From assembly GCA_963739175.1 (NCBI GenBank), contig CAVTZH010000009.1:1426001-1490000 (forward strand): DNA of 64,000 nucleotides. Direction: 5' to 3'. The position numbers were made by a program, and so were the translations under genes. Source of the DNA: VAZQ01 sp963739175 (GTDB lineage Bacteria > Pseudomonadota > Alphaproteobacteria > Rhizobiales > Xanthobacteraceae). Below are positions 45,073-53,943 of the stretch, one piece after another. Under the pieces are notes generated by a model that had not been told where the DNA came from, searched no databases, and saw nothing but the letters and a program-made list of their open reading frames with translations. Numbering within the stretch: the stretch's first letter is position 1; every line of letters begins with the position of its first letter.

Positions 45073-45981
45073 TTATGAGGGATTACGGTGTGGTTGTCCG
45101 CGCGCGTCGATCTTGTCCTGCGTCTTCGTCGCGAAATCGCTGGCGTCATGGCGCTCGCGCAATTGTTGTTCAGGCGGCCCGCTGGCGCGGTTGACCATTC
45201 GCCCGCGCTTGACGGCCGGGCGCTCGCCGATTTCTTTCGTCCAGCGCGTCAGGTTTTTGTATTCGTGCGTCTGCAGGAACTTGCGCGGGTCGTTGTATGA
45301 GGCGCCGTTCAACATGCCGTTGCCGTACCACGGCCAGATCGCCATATCGGCGATCGTATATTCGTCGCCGGCGATGAATTGATTGTCCGCAAGCTGCCGG
45401 TCGAGCACGTCGAGCTGGCGTTTCACCTCCATTGCAAAACGGTCAATGGCGTATTTAATCTTTACCGGAGCATAGGCATAGAAATGCCCGAAGCCGCCGC
45501 CGACATAGGGCGTTGAGCCCATCTGCCAGAACAGCCAGTTCAGCGCTTCAGTGCGCTTGCTGCGATCCTTTGGCAGGAAGGCGCCGAATTTATCCGCGAG
45601 GTAGAGCAGGATCGCGCCGGATTCGAACACGCGTCGTGGTGTCTCCTCGCTATGATCCACCAGCGCCGGGATTTTGGAATTCGGGTTCGCCCCGACAAAT
45701 CCGCTGCCAAACTGGTTGCCCTCACCGATCCGGATCAGCCAAGCGTCATATTCCGCTCCGCCATGACCGGCGGCCAGCAATTCCTCCAGCATGACCGTGA
45801 CTTTGACCCCATTGGGCGTTGCTAGTGAATAAAGCTGGAGCGGATGCTTTCCGCGCGGCAACTCCTTCGCATGGGTCGCGCCCGCGATAGGGCGATTGGT
45901 ATTGCTATAACGCCACTTGGGACTGTCGTCCTTCTCCCAGACCCAGACTTCCGGCGGCGTGTATTCAGGTGTGTCAGTCAT
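45073..45981 (-). CDS. yghU: Glutathione S-transferase-like disulfide-bond oxidoreductase (YghU type)
   Basis: The 302-residue product has the YghU layout. A long N-terminal extension ('PEVWVWEKDDSPKWRYSNTN') leads to a thioredoxin-like domain with 'LYSLATPNGVKVTVMLEEL' near residue 55 and 'NPNSKIPALVDHS' near residue 105. The helical domain contains 'ADMAIWPWYGNGM'. The TPNG segment replaces a catalytic Cys and binds two glutathiones in known YghU. ATG at 45981 is chosen over the upstream 46089 because homologues start at the MTDTPEYTPP-type sequence. Confidence 0.88.
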   Translation of the reverse strand: MTDTPEYTPPEVWVWEKDDSPKWRYSNTNRPIAGATHAKELPRGKHPLQLYSLATPNGVKVTVMLEELLAAGHGGAEYDAWLIRIGEGNQFGSGFVGANPNSKIPALVDHSEETPRRVFESGAILLYLADKFGAFLPKDRSKRTEALNWLFWQMGSTPYVGGGFGHFYAYAPVKIKYAIDRFAMEVKRQLDVLDRQLADNQFIAGDEYTIADMAIWPWYGNGMLNGASYNDPRKFLQTHEYKNLTRWTKEIGERPAVKRGRMVNRASGPPEQQLRERHDASDFATKTQDKIDARGQPHRNPS

Positions 45982-46242
45982 GTTGGGCTCTCGTGTGTCG
46001 CTAGATAGATTGGCCGAATCGATAGAGTGGCGAGCGTGGGCTGCGCGCGTGCCACGAGTTGCGCCATGCAGCAGCCGCTCCATCGACAAGACCGATGAGC
46101 TTCCGCCGTTTCATGTCCGCCCCGGCACGGGCATACCGTGCAGGGCCAAGCTAGCATTCTGAGGGGGCTGTGTATGGGGCTACGGGCAGGCCGTCGGGAG
46201 GTCGACCAAAGTCCGCTTCGGCCAAAAGGAGACAGGGCGGAC

Positions 46243-47196
46243 CTACTCGTTTTTCCGTACCAGCGGCTTGGCGACGTCGCGGGCGTGCTCGATAAACAGC
46301 TTTGCGACCGGACTAAGCGAGCGGTCTTTCAATGTCACGATTCCGATTGGGGCACGAGCGTGTTGAAGTTTAATGGGCAAGACCTTGATCTCCGTGCGCC
46401 TGGCAGAAAACCTCAATACGGACATCGGGACAATCGTAAGAAAGCGCCCAGTCGTCAGGAGGCCAATTCGCACCTCGGGAGGAGCGACGAACACCGTTGC
46501 GCGAGGATAGTCGAGCTTGCTGGCACGAAAGGCTTCCAAATAAACCGGGCCCAATGCACGGTCCGGCGGCGGCAGCAACCACTTTTCGTCCGCCAAATCG
46601 GCAAGTGAGATCCTGCGTCGGCGGGCCCAAGGACTTTGCGAGCCCGCCACGACGACGTAGGAGTCGTCATAGAGAGATTCAAAGCGGAACTTGTCGTCTG
46701 TAAAGGCGCTCAATCGACGCGCGATTAAGAAATCGACATGACGGTCGATCAGTTCACGGTAAAGCGCATCGGTTTCCGTGGTTAGATGAAATACAATTCG
46801 CGGATAACGGCGAGAAAGCCGTTCGATGACGGCAGAAACGAAGGTTCCAGCGAAAAAAGTGTTGCACCCGATCCGCACATCCCCAGCCGCAGGGTCGGCA
46901 AGAAACTCGATGTGCTTCACCGCCCGGCGCAATTCATCGAAGGCAGCCACTCCGCCATCGAGCAACGCGCGTCCGTATTCAGTTGGCTCGACCCCCTGCC
47001 GGTGGCGATCGAGCAGGCGCACGCCGAGTGCATGTTCGAGGTCCGCGATTGATCTCGAAATAACGGGTTGAACCGTATTCAGTCGTTGCGCCGCCTTCCC
47101 CATGCTGCCGGCCTGCACCACGGTCATGAGGACGTTCAGGTCTTGCAGCTTTATACGGCGTCCAATGCGCTCGCTTAACAGCATGTCGCGTCCCAT
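46243..47196 (-). CDS. LysR-family transcriptional regulator
   Basis: The 317-residue product has the helix-turn-helix 'SMGKAAQRLNTVQPVISRSI' near residue 31 and a full LysR effector domain: 'HIEFLADPAAGDVRIGC' near residue 85 and 'VVAGSQSPWARRRRISLADL' near residue 180. The start MGRDMLLSERIG parallels MGAAMQLSDRIG of the copy at 43547. It is divergent from the Bug gene at 47337 across a 140-base AT-rich gap with nested palindromes. It most likely senses the Bug ligand or its product. Confidence 0.9.
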   Translation of the reverse strand: MGRDMLLSERIGRRIKLQDLNVLMTVVQAGSMGKAAQRLNTVQPVISRSIADLEHALGVRLLDRHRQGVEPTEYGRALLDGGVAAFDELRRAVKHIEFLADPAAGDVRIGCNTFFAGTFVSAVIERLSRRYPRIVFHLTTETDALYRELIDRHVDFLIARRLSAFTDDKFRFESLYDDSYVVVAGSQSPWARRRRISLADLADEKWLLPPPDRALGPVYLEAFRASKLDYPRATVFVAPPEVRIGLLTTGRFLTIVPMSVLRFSARRTEIKVLPIKLQHARAPIGIVTLKDRSLSPVAKLFIEHARDVAKPLVRKNE

Positions 47197-47243
47197 AGCA
47201 ATATTACTATGACATCATAGTATAATAGCATCTATATTGCTAT
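47195..47243. promoter_or_regulatory. LysR/Bug divergent operator, copy 2
   Basis: Two nested palindromes lie in the AT-rich gap. The outer arms are ATAGCAATAT (47195-47204) and ATATTGCTAT (47234-47243). The inner one is perfect, TACTATGA-CA-TCATAGTA (47205-47222), and contains the ten bases shared with copy 1. The left outer arm overlaps the LysR start codon, so binding would repress the regulator itself. Confidence 0.7.
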
Positions 47244-47336
47244 GTTGAATGCAGTTATTTTCGTGCTGGGTCAGTGTTTGCACGGCGCGACCCGAGATTA
47301 CGCGCCTTATCCCGCGAGCCGGAGGAGGAGGACCCC

Positions 47337-48311
47337 ATGGCACTTTCGCGGCGTCGATTTCTGTATCTGGCATCTGCTGCGGTCGCGGTGTCCGTCTCAC
47401 GAACCGCATGGGCGCAAGCCTATCCAGCACGGCCGGTGCGCATCGTTGTCGGTTTTCCCCCCGGCGGCCCGCAAGACATGCTCGCCCGCATCATCGGTCA
47501 AAGGCTGTCGGAACGACTTGGGGAACCGTTCATCATCGAAAATCGGCCGGGCGGCAGCGGCAACATTGCTACCGAAGCCGTCATGCGTGCTCCTGCCGAC
47601 GGGCATACGCTTCTGGCGGTCGGTCCAGCGAACGTGATCAACGCGACGCTCTATGAGAGACTTAACTTCAACTTCATTCGCGACATCGCGCCGGTCGCAA
47701 GCATCAGTCGCGAAGCAAACGTTATGCAGGTGCATCCATCGCTGCCGGCTAGGACGGTTCGCGAGTTCATCGCCCATGCCAAGGCCAATCCTGGCAAGAT
47801 CAACATGGCATCGGGCGGGAACGGGACAACCGGCCATGTGACGGGCGAACTGTTCAAGATGATGACCGGGATCGACATGGTGCATGTCCCCTATCGCGGT
47901 GCGGCGCCCGCGCTGACCGATCTGCTCGGAGGCCAAGTGCAGTTGCTATTTGGCAGTATGGCGCCGTCAATGCAGTACATCAGAACGGGCAAACTGCGGC
48001 CATTGGCGGTGACGACAGCGACACGATCGAAGGAGCTGCCGGATATCCCGACCGTGGGCGAGTCGGTGCCGGGTTACGAGGCGAGTTCGGTGTTCGGCCT
48101 TGGTGCACCCACGAAAACCCCCTTCGAGATCGTCGACAAACTAAACAGGGAAATCAACGTCGCGCTTGTTGATTCTAACATCCAGCGCCGGCTTGTCGAC
48201 TTAGGCGGCATTGCGCTCACGGGGTCGCCTGCCGAGTTCGGCAAGCTCCTCGCGGACGAAACCGAGAAATGGGCCAGGGTGATCAAGTTGGCAGGTATCA
48301 AGGCGCAGTAG
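47337..48311 (+). CDS. Bug/TctC-family receptor with Tat-like signal
   Basis: The 324-residue product starts 'MALSRRRFLYLASAAVAVS', a twin-arginine-like signal, ending 'AWAQ'. It then has 'YPARPVRIVVGFPPGGPQDM', 'IIENRPGGSGN', 'VHVPYRGAAPALTDLLGG' and 'LPDIPTVGESVPGYEAS'. It is the intact relative of the frameshifted gene at 42431. GGAGGAGGAGG precedes the ATG, so translation should be strong. It is transcribed away from its LysR neighbour. Ligand unknown. Confidence 0.9.
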   Translation: MALSRRRFLYLASAAVAVSVSRTAWAQAYPARPVRIVVGFPPGGPQDMLARIIGQRLSERLGEPFIIENRPGGSGNIATEAVMRAPADGHTLLAVGPANVINATLYERLNFNFIRDIAPVASISREANVMQVHPSLPARTVREFIAHAKANPGKINMASGGNGTTGHVTGELFKMMTGIDMVHVPYRGAAPALTDLLGGQVQLLFGSMAPSMQYIRTGKLRPLAVTTATRSKELPDIPTVGESVPGYEASSVFGLGAPTKTPFEIVDKLNREINVALVDSNIQRRLVDLGGIALTGSPAEFGKLLADETEKWARVIKLAGIKAQ

Positions 48312-48449
48312 TCTTGAAGCCGGCGGCATTCCATAGATCGCGATCTGCGAATGGGTTTCGAGGTCCGCTTTGGGTCACGTGTGGACGGCGCCCAATATTG
48401 TTCTTCGCACGTTTCAGATCAGCGACACCAAGCGCTCAGCAATTTGAAA

Positions 48450-48842
48450 TCACTTGGTGGTGACCGTCAGGTTGCCCTTGTACCGGTAGAACTGGAAGGT
48501 CCGAAGCTCGCCCGCCGTTACCGGGCCGTCGGGAACGCAGCGAGCAGTGACCGTTGCCGTGTACGAGGTGCCGGACGGAGCGGTACTCTTCCCGAGCTGA
48601 ATCTTCACGGCCTCGCAGCTCTTTTTCTCGTAGTAAAAACCGTACCTGTCGATCGCAAAGATGTTGGTGCAGCGACCGTCCTGCGTCCAGCTCGGCAGCG
48701 TGTAAGAAGTCGTGTTCTTATCGTCTCGCGTGGCAAAGCACCACTCACCGATGAAGTCTATCGGCATATTCAGCGTTTTCTGGGCGTAGGTATGACTGCT
48801 GAGCGCAGCGACAACGGCTGCGGCGATTACAATTCGCAACAT
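48450..48842 (-). CDS. Secreted protein with two likely disulfides
   Basis: The 130-residue product begins with a signal peptide ('MLRIVIAAAVVAALSS', cleavage after 'TYA'). The mature part has 'IDFIGEWCFATRDDKNTTSY', 'DGRCTNIFAIDRYGFYYEKK', 'SCEAVKIQ' and 'TARCVPDG', with four cysteines spaced for two disulfides. 'GxWC' followed by alternating strands resembles small lipocalin-like or inhibitor barrels seen in soil bacteria. I do not recognise the family. ATG at 48842 is chosen because it opens the signal peptide. Confidence 0.65.
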   Translation of the reverse strand: MLRIVIAAAVVAALSSHTYAQKTLNMPIDFIGEWCFATRDDKNTTSYTLPSWTQDGRCTNIFAIDRYGFYYEKKSCEAVKIQLGKSTAPSGTSYTATVTARCVPDGPVTAGELRTFQFYRYKGNLTVTTK

Positions 48843-48935
48843 GACTTCTAGGTGCATACGTACTCCGTCGCGGGAGGGCCGGGAGTCGTCCGAACGCGAT
48901 TGAAGCTGAGAAAACGGTGCACTGCATTGATTTGG

Positions 48936-48961
48936 AAAGCAAGTTCAAAGGGACTTGCTTT
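48936..48961. terminator. Hairpin in the gap before the cupin operon
   Basis: AAAGCAAGT and ACTTGCTTT form a 9-base stem with an 8-base loop, followed on the forward strand by UUA. The rest of the 313-base gap 48843-49156 shows no gene. Confidence 0.4.
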
Positions 48962-49156
48962 TACCCTGCGGGGCGCGCCATCGCCCGCTCCAAGTTCACA
49001 ACCGCCGCGTGGCTGTTCATCCTGATGTCCGCTTATGAAGGCGTTGGGCCGCGCACAATAGACGCGCCTTGCGCGCAAGGCGCCACTCTTGTCGGCATGG
49101 ATGAATTGGCGCATTCTCGCCATTAGAAAGCCGTGGCTACAAAAAAGGGGAGTGAG

Positions 49157-49675
49157 ATGTCCGACAAGCCAAATTATCGGGTTAACCGCCGCGACGTGAA
49201 GATGACCGAGCAAGTCGCGCAGGCCGCTGTTGGAAAGTCGGTGTTGCGCACGCAAAAAGTTTACGGGACCGAGACCAGCATCATGTTCGCCGAGCGGGCG
49301 GCGGGCTACCACACCAGCCCTCATATGCATGACTGTGAACAGATGAACTACATCGTCTCCGGCGAGATGTTTTTCTTTGTCGATGGGCGCGGCTATCGAT
49401 GCAAGGCCGGCGACGTCATGCGCATTCCCCGCAACAAGGTGCATTGGGCCTGGAACCGCGGCACGGAGACCGCGATCGTGTTCGAATCCCATTGCCCGCC
49501 GCTGACCGGCACGATCCATGGCCGCGGCGATGCAGTCGCGCTTCTTGGGCCGGATGACGATCCGGCGAAGATCCAGCACATGGCCAACATCCTGGTGAAG
49601 ATGGACCAGGCCGAGATCGACGCCATCGAGGCGCGTGGAATTGCGGAAGAAGAAGGCCAGCAGGCGGCCGAGTAG
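49157..49675 (+). CDS. Cupin-domain protein
   Basis: The 172-residue product contains a single cupin: 'ERAAGYHTSPHMHDCEQMNY' near residue 55, with metal-ligand histidines and glutamate, and 'CKAGDVMRIPRNKVHWAWN' near residue 90, with the last histidine. Such small cupins bind or modify carboxylated or phenolic compounds. ATG at 49157 follows GGGGAG. It is first in a co-directional run with the Bug gene (10 bases later), the dienelactone hydrolase and the amidohydrolase. Confidence 0.85.
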   Translation: MSDKPNYRVNRRDVKMTEQVAQAAVGKSVLRTQKVYGTETSIMFAERAAGYHTSPHMHDCEQMNYIVSGEMFFFVDGRGYRCKAGDVMRIPRNKVHWAWNRGTETAIVFESHCPPLTGTIHGRGDAVALLGPDDDPAKIQHMANILVKMDQAEIDAIEARGIAEEEGQQAAE

Positions 49676-49685
49676 CTGCGTCACC

Positions 49686-50699
49686 ATGAATCTTCGGCTC
49701 ATGACACGCTGTGCCCTCGTGGCGCTCGCGCTGACATTGTCGGCTCCTGCTGCCAATGCCCAAGGCTTCTATCAAGGTAAGACGCTCGAGATCGTCGTCT
49801 TCGGCGCCGCGGGCGATAGCTACGACACCCTCAGCCGATTGGTTGGGCGCCACATCGGCAAGCACCTGCCGGGCAATCCGACCGTCATCGTTCGGACCAT
49901 GCCGGGCGCTGGCGGGATCGTGGTGGCCAATCACCTTTATAATCTCGCCGCGCGCAATGGCACCGTCATCGGCATGCTCGACCAGTCGATCTTCGAGACA
50001 CAATTGTTCAGTCCGGGGAGCGTCAAGGCCGACGTGCGGAAGATGAACTGGATCGGCCGGGTCATCAGCAACAATGCCGGTCTCTATTCCTGGCACGCCG
50101 CGACGGTGAAGCGGATCGAGGACTCCTACACGCAGGAGCTGATCGTCTCTTCCAGCGGTCGCGCGTCGCAGATTCGTTGGACGATGTTGAAGAACCTTGT
50201 CGGCGTGAAGTTCAAGTTGATCACCGGCCACAAGGGTGCGACCGAAGGACTGCTGGGCATGGAGCGCGGCGAAGTTGACGCCGTCAGCATGCCGTGGACG
50301 GTCTTTCGTGTGATTCGGGCCGACTGGCTGCGGGACAAGAAGGTCAACGTCCTGCTGCAGACCGGACTCGACAAGGCGCCCGATCTTCCCGACGTGCCGC
50401 GCCTGATCGATCTCGGCCGCGACGCCGAGCAGCGGACTATTCTCGAGCTGTTCTCGCAGTCCGAAAAAATCGGCCGCTCCTTCAGCGCACCGCCAGACAT
50501 GCCGCCGGAGCGGGTGGTCGAGTTGCGGGCGGCCTATGCGGCGACGATGCAAGATGCTGCCTTCCTGGCGGATGCCAAGGTCGCGAACGTCGAGCTGGAT
50601 CCGATGTCCGGAGCCGATCTGCAGGCTATCATCGCCAAATTCTTCGACCATTCGCCGGCGCTGGTCGCGAAGGCGCTTGCGCTGACCAAGATGGAATAG
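49686..50699 (+). CDS. Bug/TctC-like periplasmic receptor, diverged
   Basis: The 337-residue product has a signal peptide ending 'ANAQ' and the receptor pattern 'GKTLEIVVFGAAGDSYDTL', 'VIVRTMPGAGGIVVANHLYN' and 'ITGHKGATEGLLGMERGEVD'. It is further from the Bug consensus than the other copies: the 'VPYRG' strand is 'LITGHKG'. The second gene of the cupin operon, it probably captures the compound processed by the two hydrolases downstream. ATG at 49686 opens the signal peptide. Confidence 0.8.
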   Translation: MNLRLMTRCALVALALTLSAPAANAQGFYQGKTLEIVVFGAAGDSYDTLSRLVGRHIGKHLPGNPTVIVRTMPGAGGIVVANHLYNLAARNGTVIGMLDQSIFETQLFSPGSVKADVRKMNWIGRVISNNAGLYSWHAATVKRIEDSYTQELIVSSSGRASQIRWTMLKNLVGVKFKLITGHKGATEGLLGMERGEVDAVSMPWTVFRVIRADWLRDKKVNVLLQTGLDKAPDLPDVPRLIDLGRDAEQRTILELFSQSEKIGRSFSAPPDMPPERVVELRAAYAATMQDAAFLADAKVANVELDPMSGADLQAIIAKFFDHSPALVAKALALTKME

Positions 50700-50725
50700 C
50701 GCCTGTTCGCGCGAAGGAGCAGTTT

Positions 50726-51484
50726 ATGTCGGAAACGATCTATCTCGAAGTCGCCGGACGCACGATGGACGTGCTTGTGGCATCGCCTGCCGGGACGGGG
50801 CCGTTCCCCGGCGTGCTGCTGATGTTCCACCGCGGCGGCATGGATGACTGCACGGCACATTATGTGAAGGAGCTGCCGAAGGCGGGCTACCTGACCATCG
50901 TGCCCAATTTTTATCATCACTGTCCGAAGGACGTGCCGCTGCACGACTGCAAGCAATTCCTCAAGGATACCGAGGTGACCGCCGAGATTGCGGCCAGCGC
51001 GGACTACGCGCTTGGACGGTCCGATCTCGATCGCAGCCGCTTCTTCATCATGGGACATTGCATGGGGGGGCGTCTCACCTTCCTGGGCGCCGCCACCAAA
51101 CCGGTGTTTACGGCCGGCGTCGCCTATTACGGCGGTGGAATGATGACCCATTGGGGCGAGGGCATGCCGACGCCGTTCGATCTAATCGGGAACATCAAGT
51201 GCCCGATTTACGGCTTCTTCGGGGGTCTCGATAAGAACCCTTCACCCGACGATGCGGATAAATTCGAGGCCACTCTCAAGCGCCACAACATTCCGCACGT
51301 CTTCCATCGATATCCAAACGCCGACCATGGCTTCCAGAACCCGGCACGCACGCATCCCCGCACGTCGGAAGAAATCAAGATTGCCGACGAAGCCTGGGCA
51401 ACGATGTTAGGCCTGATGGAGAGAAATCATCCGGCTCGCGCGACGGCGGGCGCCGTTCGCGAACCGGCGCGGCCGGGATTGTGA
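50726..51484 (+). CDS. Dienelactone hydrolase-family protein
   Basis: The 252-residue product is a DLH-type alpha/beta hydrolase with a cysteine nucleophile in 'GHCMGG' near residue 112, a candidate acid in 'FFGGLDKNPSPDDA', and the histidine in 'PNADHGFQNP'. Classical dienelactone hydrolases open lactones in chloroaromatic breakdown; the family also hydrolyses other esters. GAAGGAGC precedes the ATG. Third gene of the run, 26 bases after the receptor. Confidence 0.88.
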   Translation: MSETIYLEVAGRTMDVLVASPAGTGPFPGVLLMFHRGGMDDCTAHYVKELPKAGYLTIVPNFYHHCPKDVPLHDCKQFLKDTEVTAEIAASADYALGRSDLDRSRFFIMGHCMGGRLTFLGAATKPVFTAGVAYYGGGMMTHWGEGMPTPFDLIGNIKCPIYGFFGGLDKNPSPDDADKFEATLKRHNIPHVFHRYPNADHGFQNPARTHPRTSEEIKIADEAWATMLGLMERNHPARATAGAVREPARPGL

Positions 51485-51533
51485 ATCCGCATTGCGGACA
51501 ATGGAACGCTGGGCCATCAGGGAGGACTTCGTG

Positions 51534-52598
51534 ATGATGGGCAATGAGAACCGGCCGATCGGCCGTCGTGATTTCCTTGGCGCATTGGGAGCGGGAGTGG
51601 CATCCGGCGCGATGCTGGCGCAGCCGCGCGATGCTCGCGCGCAGGACAAGCCTGCGCAGCCATTGCGGGTCGTGGACTTTCACAATCATTACGTCGGCCC
51701 ATCGTTCACATTGACGACAATGAACAACGCGCCGCCGGCGCTGCGGGAGAATCAGGCGCAGGTTAATGCGCTGCTTTCTGACCCGCGCGCGCTTCTCGGA
51801 TCGCTCGACGTCGCCGGCGTTGCGGCCCGCGTTATCAACACGCCCACGGCTTTCCTTCAGGATGCCGACGGAAACGTGCCGAAAGGCACGATTCCCCGGA
51901 TCAACGATGAAATCGCCAACCTTGCAGCCAAAAACGCTGGCAAGGTCTATGGCCTCGCGACCGTCGATGCTTATAGCGGCGACGATGGCGCCCGTGAATT
52001 GACCCGCGCCGTCCGCGAACTTGGGCTGCGCGGTGTATTCATCGAGAGCGCCAAAGGGGACCTGCTTCCCAATGCGCCGCAGGCGCGTCCGACGCTGGCG
52101 ACCGCGGCCCAACTCGGCATCCCAGTGTTTATCCACCCCATCACCGACCCGACGATGCACAAGCGCTTCGGCCAGACTGGCCGGCAGGGCGTTCGGCTTG
52201 CGCGCGCGACCATCAATTCGCTGGCGCTCATGTCCCTGCTCGAAGGCGGTGTCTACGACGAATTGCCGAACCTGAAGGTCGTGGTTACCACGCTCGCGAT
52301 CGGCGGCGTGCTGATGGCCGGCGGTTTCGGAGAGGGGCAGCGGATCAGGCGCGACACGCCGGCCGACAAGCGCCGTCACGTCTATATCGACACCATGGGA
52401 CTACATCCGGCGCTGGTTTCGAGCGTCGTGGAGCTGCTCGGTGCGGATCATGTTATCGCGGGCACCGACTGGCCCATCGTGGTTGAGAAGGACGTGCCTA
52501 CACGCTTGCATCGGGCCCTTGCCGTCGCCGGACTGAGTGCCGACCAGCAGCAGATGGTCGCTGCAGGAAACACGCTGAAGCTGCTCGGCGTCGCCTGA
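51534..52598 (+). CDS. Tat-exported amidohydrolase (ACMSD/2-pyrone-dicarboxylate-like)
   Basis: The 354-residue product has a twin-arginine signal ('RPIGRRDFLGALGAGVASGA') ending 'ARAQ', then the metal site 'RVVDFHNHYVGP'. It continues 'IPVFIHPITDP' near residue 200 and 'ADHVIAGTDWPIVVEKDVPT' near residue 310. These are the HxH, His and Asp ligands of the amidohydrolase-2 family, which includes ACMSD decarboxylase and pyrone hydrolases. A periplasmic location for this class is notable. It ends the cupin operon. GGAGG lies 7 bases upstream of the start cluster. Confidence 0.85.
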   Translation: MMGNENRPIGRRDFLGALGAGVASGAMLAQPRDARAQDKPAQPLRVVDFHNHYVGPSFTLTTMNNAPPALRENQAQVNALLSDPRALLGSLDVAGVAARVINTPTAFLQDADGNVPKGTIPRINDEIANLAAKNAGKVYGLATVDAYSGDDGARELTRAVRELGLRGVFIESAKGDLLPNAPQARPTLATAAQLGIPVFIHPITDPTMHKRFGQTGRQGVRLARATINSLALMSLLEGGVYDELPNLKVVVTTLAIGGVLMAGGFGEGQRIRRDTPADKRRHVYIDTMGLHPALVSSVVELLGADHVIAGTDWPIVVEKDVPTRLHRALAVAGLSADQQQMVAAGNTLKLLGVA

Positions 52599-52662
52599 GC
52601 CGCTGGCAGGTCGGGGTCAGTCGGCCAACGGATAACAGGAAGTTTTGGTACGGGAGGAAATG

Positions 52663-52686
52663 GTCCGCTTCTGGCCCAAAGCGGAC
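52663..52686 (+). repeat. Dispersed 24-base hairpin element, copy 2
   Basis: GTCCGCTT-CTGGCCCA-AAGCGGAC is the perfect copy, with an 8-base stem. The bases after it, GATGTCCGCGC and GTAAAGCGGAC, are further related pieces running to about 52732. On the reverse strand it can be read as 'MSALGQKRT', a false frame often seen in Bradyrhizobium annotations. Confidence 0.75.
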
Positions 52687-52800
52687 ATGAAGCGATGTCC
52701 GCGCTTACGTCTGCTTTCGGATGTAAAGCGGACTCGCTGCTCGCTTTGAGGATTTCCGCTTGTGACCCATATCAGACATAGCGAAAGTCGTGCTGTCGCC

Positions 52801-53760
52801 TTAGCGCCTCGCATCAAGTGTTTTCACTCCGGCTCGCAGCTGTTCGATGAACACTTGAGCCACTGGATTCAAGGTTCTGTTCTTCAGGGTTGCAATCACG
52901 ACCGGCCATTTCCGCTCAGCCAGCTTGATCGGTAACACCTTCAACCCCATGGAGCGCGCATAAAGCATCATCATCGAACGTGGCATCACCGAGAGGTGGC
53001 GCCCCGTGGCCAGCAAATTTGTTCGCAGCGTCACTGAAAAACTCACAAAACTCACGGTCGGGAGAGGTAATCCGCGCGCGCGAAAGGCTTCCATCACGAC
53101 GATGCTGTTCGTAGTCTCGGCCGGCGGCAATATCCACTCCGCATCGACAAGGTCCGCGAGATCGATCTTCCGGCTGCGCGCCCACCGGCTCTGCATACCC
53201 GCAACGAGGACAGTTTCGTCATCGAACAGTTCTTCGACACTCAAATCGTCTAGATGCGCCGGCAGCGGCCAGCGGACGCGCAACACCGCGAGGTCAATAG
53301 TACGGTCGCGCACCTGCGGCAGATCGAGCGTCGGCGCCGCCACGTCCGTCACATGAAAGACGACACGCGGGTATCGGCGGGACATGCGCTCAAAGATGGG
53401 CGGCAATATCGCTGAAATTGTTTCCGGACAGCCGATTTTCACCTCGCCGGCAGTGGGGTCCGCCAAGAACTCGATATGCTTTACGGTTTGCTTCAATTCA
53501 TCGAAGGCCACCGCCCCGCCCTTGAGCAACTGACGTCCATATAGCGTAGGCTCGACGCCCCGCGGGCTGCGATCGAACAGCCGCACGCCGACGGCGTGCT
53601 CGAGCGCGGCGATGACCGCGGAGACGACAGGCTGAGCCACGCCGAGTTCGGCCGCCGCCTTCGCCATGCTGCCGCGCTGCGCGACGGTCAGGAAAACGTG
53701 AAGATCGCGAAGCTTCAGCCGGCGGCCGATCTGGCGATCCCAATCAATTCGCGCGGCCAT
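52801..53760 (-). CDS. LysR-family transcriptional regulator
   Basis: The product of about 319 residues begins 'MAARIDWDRQIGRRLKLRDL' with the helix-turn-helix 'SMAKAAAELGVAQPVVSAVI' near residue 35. The effector domain has 'HIEFLADPTAGEVKIGCPE' and ends 'RTLNPVAQVFIEQLRAGVK'. It belongs to the same subgroup as the regulators at 43547 and 46243. It converges on the cupin operon, ending 203 bases after the amidohydrolase stop. Control of that operon or of the Bug gene at 54469 is possible. An upstream in-frame start at 53787 is less likely. Confidence 0.88.
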   Translation of the reverse strand: MAARIDWDRQIGRRLKLRDLHVFLTVAQRGSMAKAAAELGVAQPVVSAVIAALEHAVGVRLFDRSPRGVEPTLYGRQLLKGGAVAFDELKQTVKHIEFLADPTAGEVKIGCPETISAILPPIFERMSRRYPRVVFHVTDVAAPTLDLPQVRDRTIDLAVLRVRWPLPAHLDDLSVEELFDDETVLVAGMQSRWARSRKIDLADLVDAEWILPPAETTNSIVVMEAFRARGLPLPTVSFVSFSVTLRTNLLATGRHLSVMPRSMMMLYARSMGLKVLPIKLAERKWPVVIATLKNRTLNPVAQVFIEQLRAGVKTLDARR

Positions 53761-53943
53761 AGCAAAACACCTATAGCGATAGAGCAAAATAGGGAATTCT
53801 CAATATACCTATAATCCATACGATCCACCACTGACCAGGAAGCGCGATTGTGCGGTCTGACTCCCGGAGGACCAATGGCGATCCTCAATTTCGGAAAGCG
53901 CATCACGTCCGGCTTTGGGTTACGTCTCATCAGGAGGAACGCT

